Shown: positions 1 through 8,805, counted from the stretch's first letter. The stretch is 64,000 bases of DNA from CAJJBL01 sp964519035 (GCA_964519035.1 CAZFKZ010000001.1:55000-118999), one strand, 5' to 3'. Notes: generated from the sequence alone by a model not told the origin. Translations and numbers: made by a program.

Positions 1-2060
1 GTATCTAACATGGGTAAGTCAGAACATACAGGCATTCTGTAATCAAGAAATCCAGTGTTATCTAAGTGTCCATTTTTATTGTAAATATATTCTTCACTTA
101 ATGCCCAGCCAATTCCTTGAGCGCAACCACCTTGAAGTTGCCCTTCTACATAATCAGGATGAATAGCTTTTCCAACATCTTGAATTGAAGTGTACCTTTT
201 AACTCTAACAATACCTAGATCCATGTCTACTTCTACATCACAAATATGTGTTGCAAATCCACCTTCTGCACCTTCAGTGTTTATTTGGTAACCAGCGCCT
301 ATTGGGCCTCCTGTAGCTGTAGCTTTATCAGCTAATTGAGCTAAACTTAGAGGATCAAACTTACCTGCATTATCGCCAGCAGGACGGGCTTCTCCATTTT
401 CCCACTCTATAGCATCTTCATCAATGCCCCAGATTTTAGCAGCTCTTTGCTTTAATTGTTTAATAACTATTTGTGCAGACTCAGTAACAACCATAGCTGA
501 TGCAAATAATACTCTGCTACCTCCAGTTAAGTTACTGTATCCAATAGAGGCTGTATCACCAATTTGAACAGAAACTTTATCATGATGAATACCAAGCAGT
601 TCTGCAGTAATATTAGCAATTGACGCTCTTGATCCTCCAACATCAGGATGTCCAGTTGTAACTACTACATTACCATCTTCTGTAATGTTAAGCTGCGCGC
701 TTGATTCACCACCTGCATTAAACCAAAACCCACTTGCCACTCCTCTTCCTTGATGTTTGGCTAATGGAGCTTTGTAGTGAGGGTGATTAATCGCAGCATC
801 TAATGTTTCTATATATCCCATTTTAGGAAATATAGGCCCGTGGACAGCTTTAGTGCCTTCTTTTGCAGCATTAATTTTTCTGAATTCAAGAGGACAAATT
901 TTAAGCGCTTCTGCAATTTCATCTAAGACACATTCAACACCATATGCACCAATTGGAGCTCCAGGAGCTCTGTAGGCTGCAACTTTACTTCTATTTGAAA
1001 CCACATCATATCCAAAAGTATGTGCATTTGGAATATCATACGGAGCAAGAGAGCAGCCAACAGCGCCTCTTATAGGAGATCCAGGAAATGCACCGGCTTG
1101 CAAGTAATAAATGCCTTTTGCTGCTACAATTTTTCCATCATTTGTAGCGCCAATTTTAATTTTACTTTTTGAACCAGAAGTTGGCCCCGATGCCCTCATT
1201 GTATCTTCTCGGTTCATTACTATTTTAACTGGACGACCTGTTTTTTGTGATAAAACGGTTGCAAGTGGTTCAAGGTAAACAATCGTTTTTCCACCAAAAC
1301 CTCCACCAATTTCAGCAGGTATTGCTTTAATATTACTTTGAGGAATACCTGTTAAAAAAGATGTCATAGCTCTTACCATAAATTGGCCTTGGCTTGAGCT
1401 CCAAATAGTGGCCCTTCCATCAGCCGCAACGCTAACAAGACATGAATGAGTTTCAAGATAACCTTGATGAACAGCTTCTGTTTTAAAATCTCTTTCAATA
1501 ATAATATCAGCTTTTGAAAAGCCTTCTTCAATATCACCTTTTTTATGTTCTAAGGTACCTGCTATATTAGATGGCTTATTATTGAACTTTATGTGTTCGT
1601 GAAGAATTGGGGCATCATCTTTAATTGCATCTTCAATATCTATCGCCCACGGCAGAATTTCATACTGAACTTCAATTAATTCGCATGCTTTTTCAGCTAT
1701 TGCTTCAGTTGTTGCAGCAACTGCAGCTAATGGGTGACCATGAAACAATACCTTATCTCTTGCCATAATATTTCTACACATCCAGCGCATGTCTTGAATT
1801 CCAAGAGTTACAGGTGTATCAAGAGGAAAATCAACTATATCTTTAGACGTAATGACTGACTTAACACCCTCAAGTGATTCTGCCTTTTTAGTGTCGATAG
1901 AAATAATTTTTGCATGAGGATGTGGACTTCTTAAAACATGTCCCCATATCATACCTGGCATTGAAGTATCAGACGAATATTGAGCACGCCCAGTAACTTT
2001 TTCAGCACCATCTGGTCTAACAGTATTTTTACCAATCCATTTATTATTAATTTCGTTCAT
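1..2060 (-). CDS. xanthine dehydrogenase/CoxL-family molybdopterin-binding subunit, partial (C-terminus outside window)
   Basis: This is the large catalytic subunit of a molybdenum hydroxylase, which would carry the molybdopterin-cytosine dinucleotide cofactor. About 686 codons are readable without a stop, starting at the ATG at 2058-2060. The family is usually near 780 residues, so about 100 C-terminal residues, including the expected catalytic Glu, lie outside the window. Visible family features are an N-terminal GKNTVRPDGAEKVTG stretch, a GGGFGGK motif and an AYRAPGAP loop (DNA near 955-980). That loop is neither the AYxCSFR of form I CO dehydrogenase nor the AYxGAGR of form II, so the substrate is probably not CO and remains unknown. 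The ATG shares one base with the stop of the upstream iron-sulfur subunit gene (TAATG), implying translational coupling in an operon. Family assignment is firm; substrate is not. Confidence 0.9.
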   Translation of the reverse strand, partial: MNEINNKWIGKNTVRPDGAEKVTGRAQYSSDTSMPGMIWGHVLRSPHPHAKIISIDTKKAESLEGVKSVITSKDIVDFPLDTPVTLGIQDMRWMCRNIMARDKVLFHGHPLAAVAATTEAIAEKACELIEVQYEILPWAIDIEDAIKDDAPILHEHIKFNNKPSNIAGTLEHKKGDIEEGFSKADIIIERDFKTEAVHQGYLETHSCLVSVAADGRATIWSSSQGQFMVRAMTSFLTGIPQSNIKAIPAEIGGGFGGKTIVYLEPLATVLSQKTGRPVKIVMNREDTMRASGPTSGSKSKIKIGATNDGKIVAAKGIYYLQAGAFPGSPIRGAVGCSLAPYDIPNAHTFGYDVVSNRSKVAAYRAPGAPIGAYGVECVLDEIAEALKICPLEFRKINAAKEGTKAVHGPIFPKMGYIETLDAAINHPHYKAPLAKHQGRGVASGFWFNAGGESSAQLNITEDGNVVVTTGHPDVGGSRASIANITAELLGIHHDKVSVQIGDTASIGYSNLTGGSRVLFASAMVVTESAQIVIKQLKQRAAKIWGIDEDAIEWENGEARPAGDNAGKFDPLSLAQLADKATATGGPIGAGYQINTEGAEGGFATHICDVEVDMDLGIVRVKRYTSIQDVGKAIHPDYVEGQLQGGCAQGIGWALSEEYIYNKNGHLDNTGFLDYRMPVCSDLPMLD

Positions 2061-2539
2061 TATGCTTTCTCCTTCATATCGTCAGCTACTTCCAAGACTG
2101 CCTTAACAATTTTGTCATAACCTGTACAACGACATAAGTTTCCCGCAAGCCAAAACCTGACCTCTGTTTCAGTTGGAGTAGGGTTGTGGTCCAATAAAGC
2201 TTTTGAAGCCATTAAAAAACCTGGGGTACAAATACCACATTGTAAAGCTGCTCTTTCTAGAAATTTTGTTTGCAAAGCATGAAGTTTTCCACCTTCCGAC
2301 ATACCTTCTATTGTTTCAACTTTACTTCCTTCGGCTTCAGCAGCAAGTACAAGGCATGAACAAACTAATTCTCCATCTAAAATTATACTGCAAGATCCAC
2401 AATCTCCTGATCCACAACTTTCTTTAGCGCCTGTTAATTCTAATTGATTTCTCAATACACTTAACATTGTGTCATGAGGTTCACATAAATACTCTATATT
2501 TTCATTATTAATTTTAGTTGAAACATGAATTTTACTCAT
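2060..2539 (-). CDS. (2Fe-2S)-binding subunit of molybdenum hydroxylase (CoxS-like)
   Basis: This is the small electron-transfer subunit, predicted to bind two 2Fe-2S clusters and pass electrons from the molybdenum subunit to the FAD subunit. The N-terminal plant-ferredoxin-type cluster shows ESCGSGDCGSCS followed by a later Cys. The C-terminal cluster shows CGICTPGF and LCRCTGY. At 159 residues it has normal family length. The open frame extends upstream to a TTG at 2566, but I chose the ATG at 2539 because an AAGGA lies about 10 bases before it and because it gives the usual short N-terminus. It lies just after the FAD subunit gene and overlaps the next gene by one base, so the three subunits form one operon. 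Confidence 0.93.
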   Translation of the reverse strand: MSKIHVSTKINNENIEYLCEPHDTMLSVLRNQLELTGAKESCGSGDCGSCSIILDGELVCSCLVLAAEAEGSKVETIEGMSEGGKLHALQTKFLERAALQCGICTPGFLMASKALLDHNPTPTETEVRFWLAGNLCRCTGYDKIVKAVLEVADDMKEKA

Positions 2540-2543
2540 AACA

Positions 2544-3413
2544 TTAATTTCCTTTAATTCTGTCAATTGCTATTAAAACTGAACGTTTAAACAAAACGCC
2601 GGCAACTTTAGTGCGATAATCTATTGTGCCTCTTTTGTCATTTATTGGATTACAAGCTTCCATACAAAGTTTTGAAACTTTTTGTATAATATCAGCGTTA
2701 ATATCTGTTCCTACCATAATTTCAGAAGCTTCTTCAATTAAAAGTGGAGTTGGAGCCACAGCTCCTAAAGATACTCTTGCATGAGTACATATACCATTTT
2801 CCATAGTTATATTAACTCCACAACCAACAACAGCAATATCCATTTCTGTTCTTGGTGTCATTCTAAGGTAAGCGTCACTTGAGTTGGTTGCACGTTTTGG
2901 GAAATTAATACTTACAAGCATTTCTCCATTTTCTAAAACCGTCTTTCCAGGTCCTTTATGAAAGGTTTCAATTGGAATGTTTTTAGATCCATTAGGACCA
3001 GCTATTGTAACTGTACATCCAGCTGCAACTAATGCGGGGACACTGTCTCCAGCAGGAGAGCCATTACATAAATTCCCTCCAAGTGAGGCTCTTCCCTGAA
3101 TTTGTTCTGATCCAATCAATCTAAAAGCTTCTAAAACTCCAGGCCATAAATTTGCAAATTTTTTATTTCGATTTAGGTTAGCTCCAGACACGGCGGCACC
3201 GATTTTGAATTCATTTTCAGAAACTTCACTTATTGAGTTTAATTCAACAATTTTTTTTATATCTATAACTAAGTTAGGTTTTTTTATTCCACTTTTAATT
3301 TGAACTAGTAAGTCTGTTCCTCCTGCTAAAAATCTAGCTGCACCATCTGCAGCAGAGTGTGCTTTTACGGCTTCATCGATTGATTTTGCCGCTAAGTATT
3401 GAGTGTCTGACAT
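2544..3413 (-). CDS. FAD-binding subunit of molybdenum hydroxylase (CoxM-like)
   Basis: This is the medium subunit, predicted to bind FAD and hand electrons to an external acceptor. It shows the two FAD-binding signatures of the CO dehydrogenase/xanthine dehydrogenase flavoprotein family: AGGTDLLVQIKSG near residue 30, and the QGRASLGGNLCNGSPAGD stretch near residue 105. The C-terminal CO dehydrogenase flavoprotein domain follows. I chose the ATG at 3413 over the ATG ten codons upstream (3443) because a GGGAGATGAA ribosome-binding site precedes it directly. It is the first gene of the operon. The order FAD, FeS, Mo matches the M-S-L order of form I CO dehydrogenase operons, although the active-site loop of the large subunit does not match form I. 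Confidence 0.92.
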   Translation of the reverse strand: MSDTQYLAAKSIDEAVKAHSAADGAARFLAGGTDLLVQIKSGIKKPNLVIDIKKIVELNSISEVSENEFKIGAAVSGANLNRNKKFANLWPGVLEAFRLIGSEQIQGRASLGGNLCNGSPAGDSVPALVAAGCTVTIAGPNGSKNIPIETFHKGPGKTVLENGEMLVSINFPKRATNSSDAYLRMTPRTEMDIAVVGCGVNITMENGICTHARVSLGAVAPTPLLIEEASEIMVGTDINADIIQKVSKLCMEACNPINDKRGTIDYRTKVAGVLFKRSVLIAIDRIKGN

Positions 3414-3559
3414 TTCATCTCCCAAGAAATTTGGTTTTAACATATTCTAAGTATTAATTTAAGTATTAGAAATTGCTTTCATTTAACAAATTAACAATTT
3501 AAGTTAGATTTTTCAATATATAATTTAAAATGATTTTAAACTACATTTATTAGGCATCA

Positions 3560-4453
3560 ATGAAATTGTTTTCAAACGCTCATTTTCTTTTAACTTTTAC
3601 ATCATTATTTTGGGCTTTTAATACTATTGCAGGTAGGGCTGCTGTTGGTGAAATATCTCCTCTTTTAATTGTAAGTGCTAGATGGTTTTTTGTAGCAATA
3701 ATCCTTACTATTATTTGTAGAAAAGAATTGTTAAATACTTGGACTATATTAAGTCATAGAATTAAATGGGTTGTAATAATGGGTTTGTTGGGTTTCACTG
3801 GTTTTAACTCATCCTATTATATAGCTGCTCACGATACGACAGCTATCAACTTGGGTATTGTTCAAGGAACAATGCCTGCTTTTATTATTATAATTGCTAG
3901 GCTATGGCTTAAAGATCAAATCAAATTTCTCCAGTTAATTGGTTTATTTTTAACCTTTCTAGCAGTCTTATTAGTAGTAAGTGCAGGCGATTTTCATATA
4001 CTAATGAACTTTAAGTTAAATAAAGGTGATATTATAATGATATCCGCTTGTACTTTATATGCTGTGTATGCTGTAGGTCTTAGAAAAAAACCCCAGATTG
4101 GAAGCCTTGCATTATTAACTTTTTTTTCTTATGTAGCTTTCTTGGGTTCTATTCCCGGTTTGATTTTTGAAACATACTCTGGTGATTTGATTTTTCCGAG
4201 TCAAAAGGGAATGTTGGTTTTATTAGTTATTATTATTTTCCCATCTTTTTTAGCCCAAATTTTCTTTATGAAAGGCGTTGAACAAATTGGGCCTGCAAGA
4301 TCTGGTTTGTATACTAATTTGGTACCAGTATTTAGTTCATTACTCGCAGTGTTTTTTTTAGAAGAAGTATTTCAGCTATATCACTTGATTTCTTTACTTT
4401 TAATTTTTCTAGGTATTTACCTATTTGAATTCAACAAAAAATTGACTGAATAA
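3560..4453 (+). CDS. EamA-family (drug/metabolite transporter superfamily) inner-membrane permease
   Basis: This encodes a 297-residue integral membrane protein with about ten hydrophobic segments arranged as two repeated halves, the hallmark of the EamA/DMT superfamily. The first half contains FWAFNTIAGRAAVGEISP, a typical start of the first repeat. The second repeat begins near residue 155 (GDIIMISACTLYAVY). The family exports amino acids, metabolites or drugs; nothing in the sequence identifies the substrate. It is transcribed divergently from the molybdenum hydroxylase operon. A TATAAT at 3519-3524 could be a -10 element, but I see no good -35 for it. Confidence 0.88.
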   Translation: MKLFSNAHFLLTFTSLFWAFNTIAGRAAVGEISPLLIVSARWFFVAIILTIICRKELLNTWTILSHRIKWVVIMGLLGFTGFNSSYYIAAHDTTAINLGIVQGTMPAFIIIIARLWLKDQIKFLQLIGLFLTFLAVLLVVSAGDFHILMNFKLNKGDIIMISACTLYAVYAVGLRKKPQIGSLALLTFFSYVAFLGSIPGLIFETYSGDLIFPSQKGMLVLLVIIIFPSFLAQIFFMKGVEQIGPARSGLYTNLVPVFSSLLAVFFLEEVFQLYHLISLLLIFLGIYLFEFNKKLTE

Positions 4454-4513
4454 TGATAATAAATTAAATATAAAAGAAGTCTTTTCTTATTTATTTTCCA
4501 AAAGAGTTATTTT

Positions 4514-4702
4514 ATGTTTTCAAATTTATCATATTCGCCATTGGTAGGATTTTGTTTATTATTGTTTATGATAATTTTTGGAAAGCTATTTAGAGAAAAT
4601 TGGAAAAATAAGAATGGAAAATGGGTAATCAAATCATGGGTTTACGGTTTGATATCAGCAATTTCTTTTTTTGTTATGGTTACGGTACCAATGACTAATT
4701 AG
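4514..4702 (+). CDS. small two-helix membrane protein of unknown function
   Basis: I do not recognise this 62-residue protein. It has a hydrophobic segment at about residues 8-24 (LVGFCLLLFMIIFGKLF), a short basic hydrophilic linker rich in Lys, Asn and Trp, and a second hydrophobic segment at about residues 43-59. That fits a hairpin in the inner membrane. It lies 60 bases after the EamA gene on the same strand, with a weak AAGAG about 8 bases before the ATG, and it ends one base before the convergent nqrM stop. A real gene is plausible because the space is otherwise unexplained and the amino-acid composition is protein-like. No function is proposed. Confidence 0.5.
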   Translation: MFSNLSYSPLVGFCLLLFMIIFGKLFRENWKNKNGKWVIKSWVYGLISAISFFVMVTVPMTN

Positions 4703-4703
4703 A

Positions 4704-4913
4704 TTAAATGGAAGGCTTTTTACAACCTAATTGGTTAATTAATGGATTGTTAGGATCAATATCTTTGTTACAAACTAGGCATTTATCCGAGCCTGAAACT
4801 GCATTAAGTCCTCCACAGCTACCTTTTATATTTTTGCCCATAAGTATTACGCCTAATGACATTATAGATATGACAATTATTAAACCAACAAATGTAAAAA
4901 TAAAAATTTCCAT
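4704..4913 (-). CDS. nqrM: Na+-NQR maturation protein NqrM (DUF539)
   Basis: This is a 69-residue protein with one N-terminal membrane helix (about residues 3-25) followed by a Cys-rich tail. The tail carries the DUF539/NqrM signature: IKGSCGGL with Cys33, a CLVC pair (Cys45, Cys48) and a late Cys64. Known NqrM proteins are required to assemble active Na+-NQR, probably by delivering iron for the Cys site between NqrD and NqrE. It lies 30 bases downstream of apbE on the same strand and opposite the nqrA-F operon, so the two maturation genes form a small operon beside their target. The start is the only sensible ATG; the ribosome-binding site is weak. Confidence 0.9.
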   Translation of the reverse strand: MEIFIFTFVGLIIVISIMSLGVILMGKNIKGSCGGLNAVSGSDKCLVCNKDIDPNNPLINQLGCKKPSI

Positions 4914-4943
4914 AAATTCTGATACAATATTAATACAAAATAT

Positions 4944-5972
4944 TCAATTATTACTTTCACTTAGTTTTTTAAATTCGCTACTTTTTATTTTTATGAAATT
5001 ATTTTTTTCTTTTATAATAAATAAAGAAGCAATCTTATTTTTTTCTGCTATCTCTAGTCCTTTAGTTGAACCTAAAGCTAAGAGTGCTGTAGCCCACCCG
5101 TCTGCCATCATAGCGTTCTCGTGTATTATAGTTACAGATTTTGTATTGTGAATTATAGGTTTTCCTGAGTTTGGATTTAAAATATGAGAATATTGAACTC
5201 CATTTTCTTCATAAAAGTTTTTATAGTCACCTGATGTAGCAATTCCTTTATCAGTTATATTTACTATTTCTTTAATTAATCTTTTATTTAAATTAGGATT
5301 TTCAATTCCAATTACCCAATCTTTATCAATTGTGTTTTGTCCTTTAGTTAGAATATCGCCACCTATATCAATTAAATAGTTTTTAATTCCCAACTTTTTC
5401 AATTTTTTGCCTATTATATCTATTCCATATCCTTTGGCTATTGAAGATAAGTTAACAGATACATCCTGATTAGATTTTGTAATTGATAAATCTTCAGGAT
5501 TTAATTGTAATACTTTACTTTGATCAACTAATTTCAGTGCATTTTTTATCTCTATATCTGATGGTACTTTTTTCTTTTTATTTGTGTAACCAAATCCCCA
5601 AAGTTCGATTAGAGGATCAATTGTAATATCAAAAAAACCTTCGCTTTTTATATGGATTAAATTAGACGCATGAATTACATTAAATAAATCTTCAGAAACA
5701 CTAACGGGTAGGAGAGTTTTACTTTTATTAAAAAAATTTACTTCAGAAGAGTTGTCCCAATTAGATAACTTTTTGTTAATTTCTTTTAATGTATTAAAAA
5801 CTTCAACTTTTAGTTTTTCTTTAGAAATATTCTTTGGTGGATCTACTACATTAATTATATAGTAAGTCCCCATTGTTTTTCCATTAATTTTAAATCCGTC
5901 TTTTTTTGAATTAAAACAAGACGTATTTAATAAGATTAATATTGAAACAAGAAAGAATTTAATAATTTTCAT
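4944..5972 (-). CDS. apbE: FAD:protein FMN transferase (ApbE), lipoprotein
   Basis: ApbE covalently attaches FMN, taken from FAD, to a Thr in target proteins; here the targets should be NqrB and NqrC encoded next door. The protein starts with a lipoprotein signal peptide ending in LNTSC, so it is expected to be anchored facing the periplasm. ApbE motifs are GKTMGTYY near the mature N-terminus, SSIAKGYGID in the middle, the GGD segment and the MMADGWATALLALG metal/flavin-binding region near the C-terminus. The frame is open up to a TTG at 6032, but I chose the ATG at 5972 because it gives a compact signal peptide. Length (342) is normal. Confidence 0.92.
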   Translation of the reverse strand: MKIIKFFLVSILILLNTSCFNSKKDGFKINGKTMGTYYIINVVDPPKNISKEKLKVEVFNTLKEINKKLSNWDNSSEVNFFNKSKTLLPVSVSEDLFNVIHASNLIHIKSEGFFDITIDPLIELWGFGYTNKKKKVPSDIEIKNALKLVDQSKVLQLNPEDLSITKSNQDVSVNLSSIAKGYGIDIIGKKLKKLGIKNYLIDIGGDILTKGQNTIDKDWVIGIENPNLNKRLIKEIVNITDKGIATSGDYKNFYEENGVQYSHILNPNSGKPIIHNTKSVTIIHENAMMADGWATALLALGSTKGLEIAEKNKIASLFIIKEKNNFIKIKSSEFKKLSESNN

Positions 5973-6249
5973 AATTTTTGGATAAGTTGATTTTGGAATA
6001 ATTGAATACAATAAAAAATATTTAAATTTCAAAATATCATATAATATTTAAAAACTCTATTTTTTTTTTAACTATTAAAAAAAAGTTAATTATTTACATA
6101 TAATCATAAAAATATCTATATATACTCTTGTTTTTTTTTTTATTTATTATATATCAATTCTATAATAAGTTTAAATTTGTTCAAGTAATATGAACATTAA
6201 CCTAGCTTATTTAATGATAATAATTTTTAAGGCCTATATTTATTTTTTT
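5973..6249. promoter_or_regulatory. divergent control region between apbE-nqrM and nqrABCDEF
   Basis: This AT-only stretch separates the two divergent halves of the Na+-NQR module and must contain their promoters. It holds an all-A/T inverted repeat (6062-6084), a run of eleven T (6131-6141) and a TATAAT at 6161-6166 on the plus strand that could be the -10 of the nqr operon. No convincing -35 lies 16-18 bases upstream of that TATAAT, so the promoter call is weak. I see no recognisable operator. Confidence 0.3.
6062..6084. repeat. perfect all-A/T inverted repeat, 10-bp arms and 3-base loop
   Basis: TTTTTTTTAA, then CTA, then TTAAAAAAAA can fold into a perfect ten-pair hairpin on either strand. 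It lies just upstream of the frame that contains apbE, in the divergent apbE/nqrA control region. The hairpin is all A-T and therefore weak. Possible roles are a curved or easily melted promoter segment or a poor terminator; chance in AT-rich DNA is also possible. Confidence 0.35.
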
Positions 6250-7593
6250 ATGAGAAAATTTAATTTAAAACGAGGGCTTGATATTCCTATATTAGGAATC
6301 CCAGAGCAAAAGATATTTGACGGTAACAATCCTGAAACTTTAGCTGTACTTGGGCCTGATTATAATGGCCTTAAACCTAAAATGTTAGTTAATGTTGGTG
6401 ATAAAGTTGTCAGAGGAACCCCATTATTTTGTCATAAAGATAATCCTGATGTTTTTCATGTTTCTCCATGTAAAGGTCACGTGGAAAGTATAAATAGAGG
6501 TGAGAAAAGAGTACTTTTAAGTGTAGTTATTTCTATTGAAAGCTTAACTGATAAAGGTTTTAATATTATTAAATTAAATTCCAAAATAAGTAATAAAACG
6601 GAATTTATTAGGAAATGTCTTTATAAAAGTGGTTTATGGACTTCATTTTTAACTCGACCATATTCTAAAGTACCCGAAGCAGGATCTGTTCCTTCGTCTA
6701 TTTTTATTACAGCAATGGATACTGAACCATTATGTCCTGATGCAGATTTGATAATTAATCAAAATCTCAATGCTTTTAAAGAAGGTTTAAAAAAAATATC
6801 AACCTTGACAAAAGGTGAGCTATTTATTTGCAAAAAAAATGAAAGCAATATTAATTTAGATGATTATAAAACATATAGTTTTGACGGTCCTCATCCTGCT
6901 GGATTGGCTGGTACTCATATCCATTTTTTAGATCCTCCTAATGGCAACAAAACTGTCTGGTCCATTAACTATCAAGATGTTATATCAATAGGTAAATTGT
7001 TTCTTACTGGTTATATTGACATTGAAAGAATTGTTTCCATAGCCGGACCTCTTGCTAAGAACCCTAGATTACTTAAGACGGTAACAGGGGCTTCTTTGTT
7101 TGACTTGCTTAAAGGAGAGTTTAAAAATAATACAGCTTGTAGAGTTATATCAGGCTCAATTCTTTCAGGTTTCCATGCAGACGGCCATTTAGGGTATTTA
7201 GGGCGTTATTCCAGGCAAGTTACTCTTATTGAAGAAGATAAAGAAAAGTTGCTTCTAGGTTGGATTAATCCACAACCAAATAAATTTTCTGTTATGCCAG
7301 TTTTAGCATCAGCTTTTGGTTTTTCTAAATTATTTAATCTTACATCCAATTTAAATGGTGGGAGAAGAGCTATGGTTCCAACAGGTGTATTTGAAACATT
7401 AATGCCTCAAGATTATTTGCCTACACAATTACTTCGTTCTCTTATAGTGATGGACACTGATGTAGCTCAATCATTAGGGGCATTAGAATTAGATGAAGAA
7501 GATATTGCGTTATGCACTTTTGCGTGTCCAGCTAAATATGAGTATGGATCTGCATTGAGAGATAATCTCGCAAAGATAGAAAAGGAAGGTTAA
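6250..7593 (+). CDS. nqrA: Na+-translocating NADH:quinone reductase subunit A
   Basis: NqrA is the peripheral, cytoplasmic quinone-associated subunit of the six-subunit Na+-pumping NADH:ubiquinone oxidoreductase. The sequence begins MRKFNLKRGLDIPILGIPEQ, which matches the family N-terminus (a KKGLDLPI-like start), and runs for 447 residues, the usual length. The frame is open to an earlier ATG at 6190, which would add 20 hydrophobic residues not found in the family. I therefore chose the ATG at 6250, although no strong ribosome-binding site precedes either. It is the first gene of nqrABCDEF, separated by 3 bases from nqrB. Confidence 0.93.
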   Translation: MRKFNLKRGLDIPILGIPEQKIFDGNNPETLAVLGPDYNGLKPKMLVNVGDKVVRGTPLFCHKDNPDVFHVSPCKGHVESINRGEKRVLLSVVISIESLTDKGFNIIKLNSKISNKTEFIRKCLYKSGLWTSFLTRPYSKVPEAGSVPSSIFITAMDTEPLCPDADLIINQNLNAFKEGLKKISTLTKGELFICKKNESNINLDDYKTYSFDGPHPAGLAGTHIHFLDPPNGNKTVWSINYQDVISIGKLFLTGYIDIERIVSIAGPLAKNPRLLKTVTGASLFDLLKGEFKNNTACRVISGSILSGFHADGHLGYLGRYSRQVTLIEEDKEKLLLGWINPQPNKFSVMPVLASAFGFSKLFNLTSNLNGGRRAMVPTGVFETLMPQDYLPTQLLRSLIVMDTDVAQSLGALELDEEDIALCTFACPAKYEYGSALRDNLAKIEKEG

Positions 7594-7596
7594 CGA

Positions 7597-8805
7597 ATGT
7601 CACTTCGTAATTTTTTTAGTTCAATGGAGCCATCTTTTCAAAAAGGTGGAAAATACCAAAAGTTTTATCCTATCTTTGAAATGGTTGAAACTATATTCTT
7701 TACCAGTAATACGGTCACTAAAGTTGCTCCCCACGCTAGAAGTTTTGTGGATATGAAACGAATAATGACTTATGTCGTTATTGCAACTATTCCATGTGTT
7801 TTATGGGCTTTTTACAACACAGGTTTACAAACAAATACTGCTTTATCCAGCTTAAAATTAGATGATGTTTCTGGATGGCGAATTTTTTTATTACAATTTT
7901 CAGGTCTTGGAATTAACCCAGATAACATCTTAGCAAATTTTATACATGGAGCTCTTTATTTTCTTCCTATTTATTTTGTCACACTTTTGGCAGGTGGTAT
8001 ATGGGAAGTTTTATTTGCTACAGTTAGGGGGCATGAAGTAAATGAAGGTTTTTTAGTTTCTTCTATGCTTTTTACTTTGACTTTGCCTGCTTCAACACCT
8101 CTATGGCAAGTTGCATTAGGAATTTCATTTGGCGTTGTCATTGCTAAAGAAGTTTTTGGTGGTACAGGAAAGAATTTTTTAAATCCTGCACTAACAGGTC
8201 GTGCATTTTTATATTTTGCTTATCCAGCAAGTATGTCTGGAGATGCTATTTGGACACCAGTAGATGGGTTTTCGGGAGCTACCTCTTTAGGAATATCAGC
8301 TTCAGAAGGCTTTGAATCATTGAAAAATTATGGAATTACTTGGTCAGATGCTTTTTTAGGAACTATACAGGGTTCATTGGGTGAGACATCGACTTTAGCA
8401 TGTTTGTTTGGCTTATGTTTTCTTCTTTTAACCCGTATTGCTAATTATAGAATGATTGTAGGTTGTTTAGTTGGAATGATTGTATTTTCATCATTCTTAA
8501 ATTGGATTGGTTCAGATACAAATCCAATGTTTAGCATGCCGTGGTATTGGCATCTTGTAATCGGAAGTTATGCATTTGGATTAGTCTTTATGGTAACAGA
8601 ACCTGTTTCTGCCAGTCATACAAATTTAGGTCGTTATATATACGGTGCTCTGATAGGTTTTATGGTTATTATGATAAGAGTTTTAAACCCTGCTTTCCCT
8701 GAAGGTATGATGTTAGCTATTTTGTTTGGAAATATATTTGCCCCACTTATTGATCATTTTGTTGTTATGGCTAATATTAAGAGAAGGTCTAGGGTAAATG
8801 TCTGA
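7597..8805 (+). CDS. nqrB: Na+-translocating NADH:quinone reductase subunit B
   Basis: NqrB is the large membrane subunit that carries covalent FMN and takes part in Na+ translocation and quinone reduction. The 402-residue protein has multiple hydrophobic helices. It shows the flavinylation motif DGFSGATSLG, with Thr229 the expected FMN attachment site (the counterpart of Thr236 in Vibrio cholerae, from general knowledge). The substrate motif fits the ApbE encoded at 4944-5972. The 3' end overlaps nqrC by 8 bases, supporting translational coupling within the operon. Confidence 0.95.
   Translation: MSLRNFFSSMEPSFQKGGKYQKFYPIFEMVETIFFTSNTVTKVAPHARSFVDMKRIMTYVVIATIPCVLWAFYNTGLQTNTALSSLKLDDVSGWRIFLLQFSGLGINPDNILANFIHGALYFLPIYFVTLLAGGIWEVLFATVRGHEVNEGFLVSSMLFTLTLPASTPLWQVALGISFGVVIAKEVFGGTGKNFLNPALTGRAFLYFAYPASMSGDAIWTPVDGFSGATSLGISASEGFESLKNYGITWSDAFLGTIQGSLGETSTLACLFGLCFLLLTRIANYRMIVGCLVGMIVFSSFLNWIGSDTNPMFSMPWYWHLVIGSYAFGLVFMVTEPVSASHTNLGRYIYGALIGFMVIMIRVLNPAFPEGMMLAILFGNIFAPLIDHFVVMANIKRRSRVNV

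Noticed and set aside
1..3413. Carbon monoxide dehydrogenase (coxMSL) as a firm call
   Set aside because: The active-site loop AYRAPGAP does not match either CO dehydrogenase form, so only the broader molybdenum hydroxylase family is claimed.
3448..3470. Tandem AAGTATTA direct repeat in the spacer before the EamA gene
   Set aside because: Two eight-base AT-rich copies are expected by chance in this composition, and nothing ties them to a site.
4465..4485. AAAAGA/TCTTTT inverted repeat after the EamA gene as a terminator
   Set aside because: The loop would be only two bases and the stem almost all A-T, so a stable hairpin is unlikely.
4708..5151. 147-codon open frame on the plus strand over nqrM and apbE
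   Set aside because: It runs antisense to two well-supported genes with clear motifs and shows no recognisable domain of its own.
6190..6249. 20-residue N-terminal extension of NqrA
   Set aside because: The family starts at the MRKFNLKRGLDIP segment; the extra residues are hydrophobic and without a ribosome-binding site.
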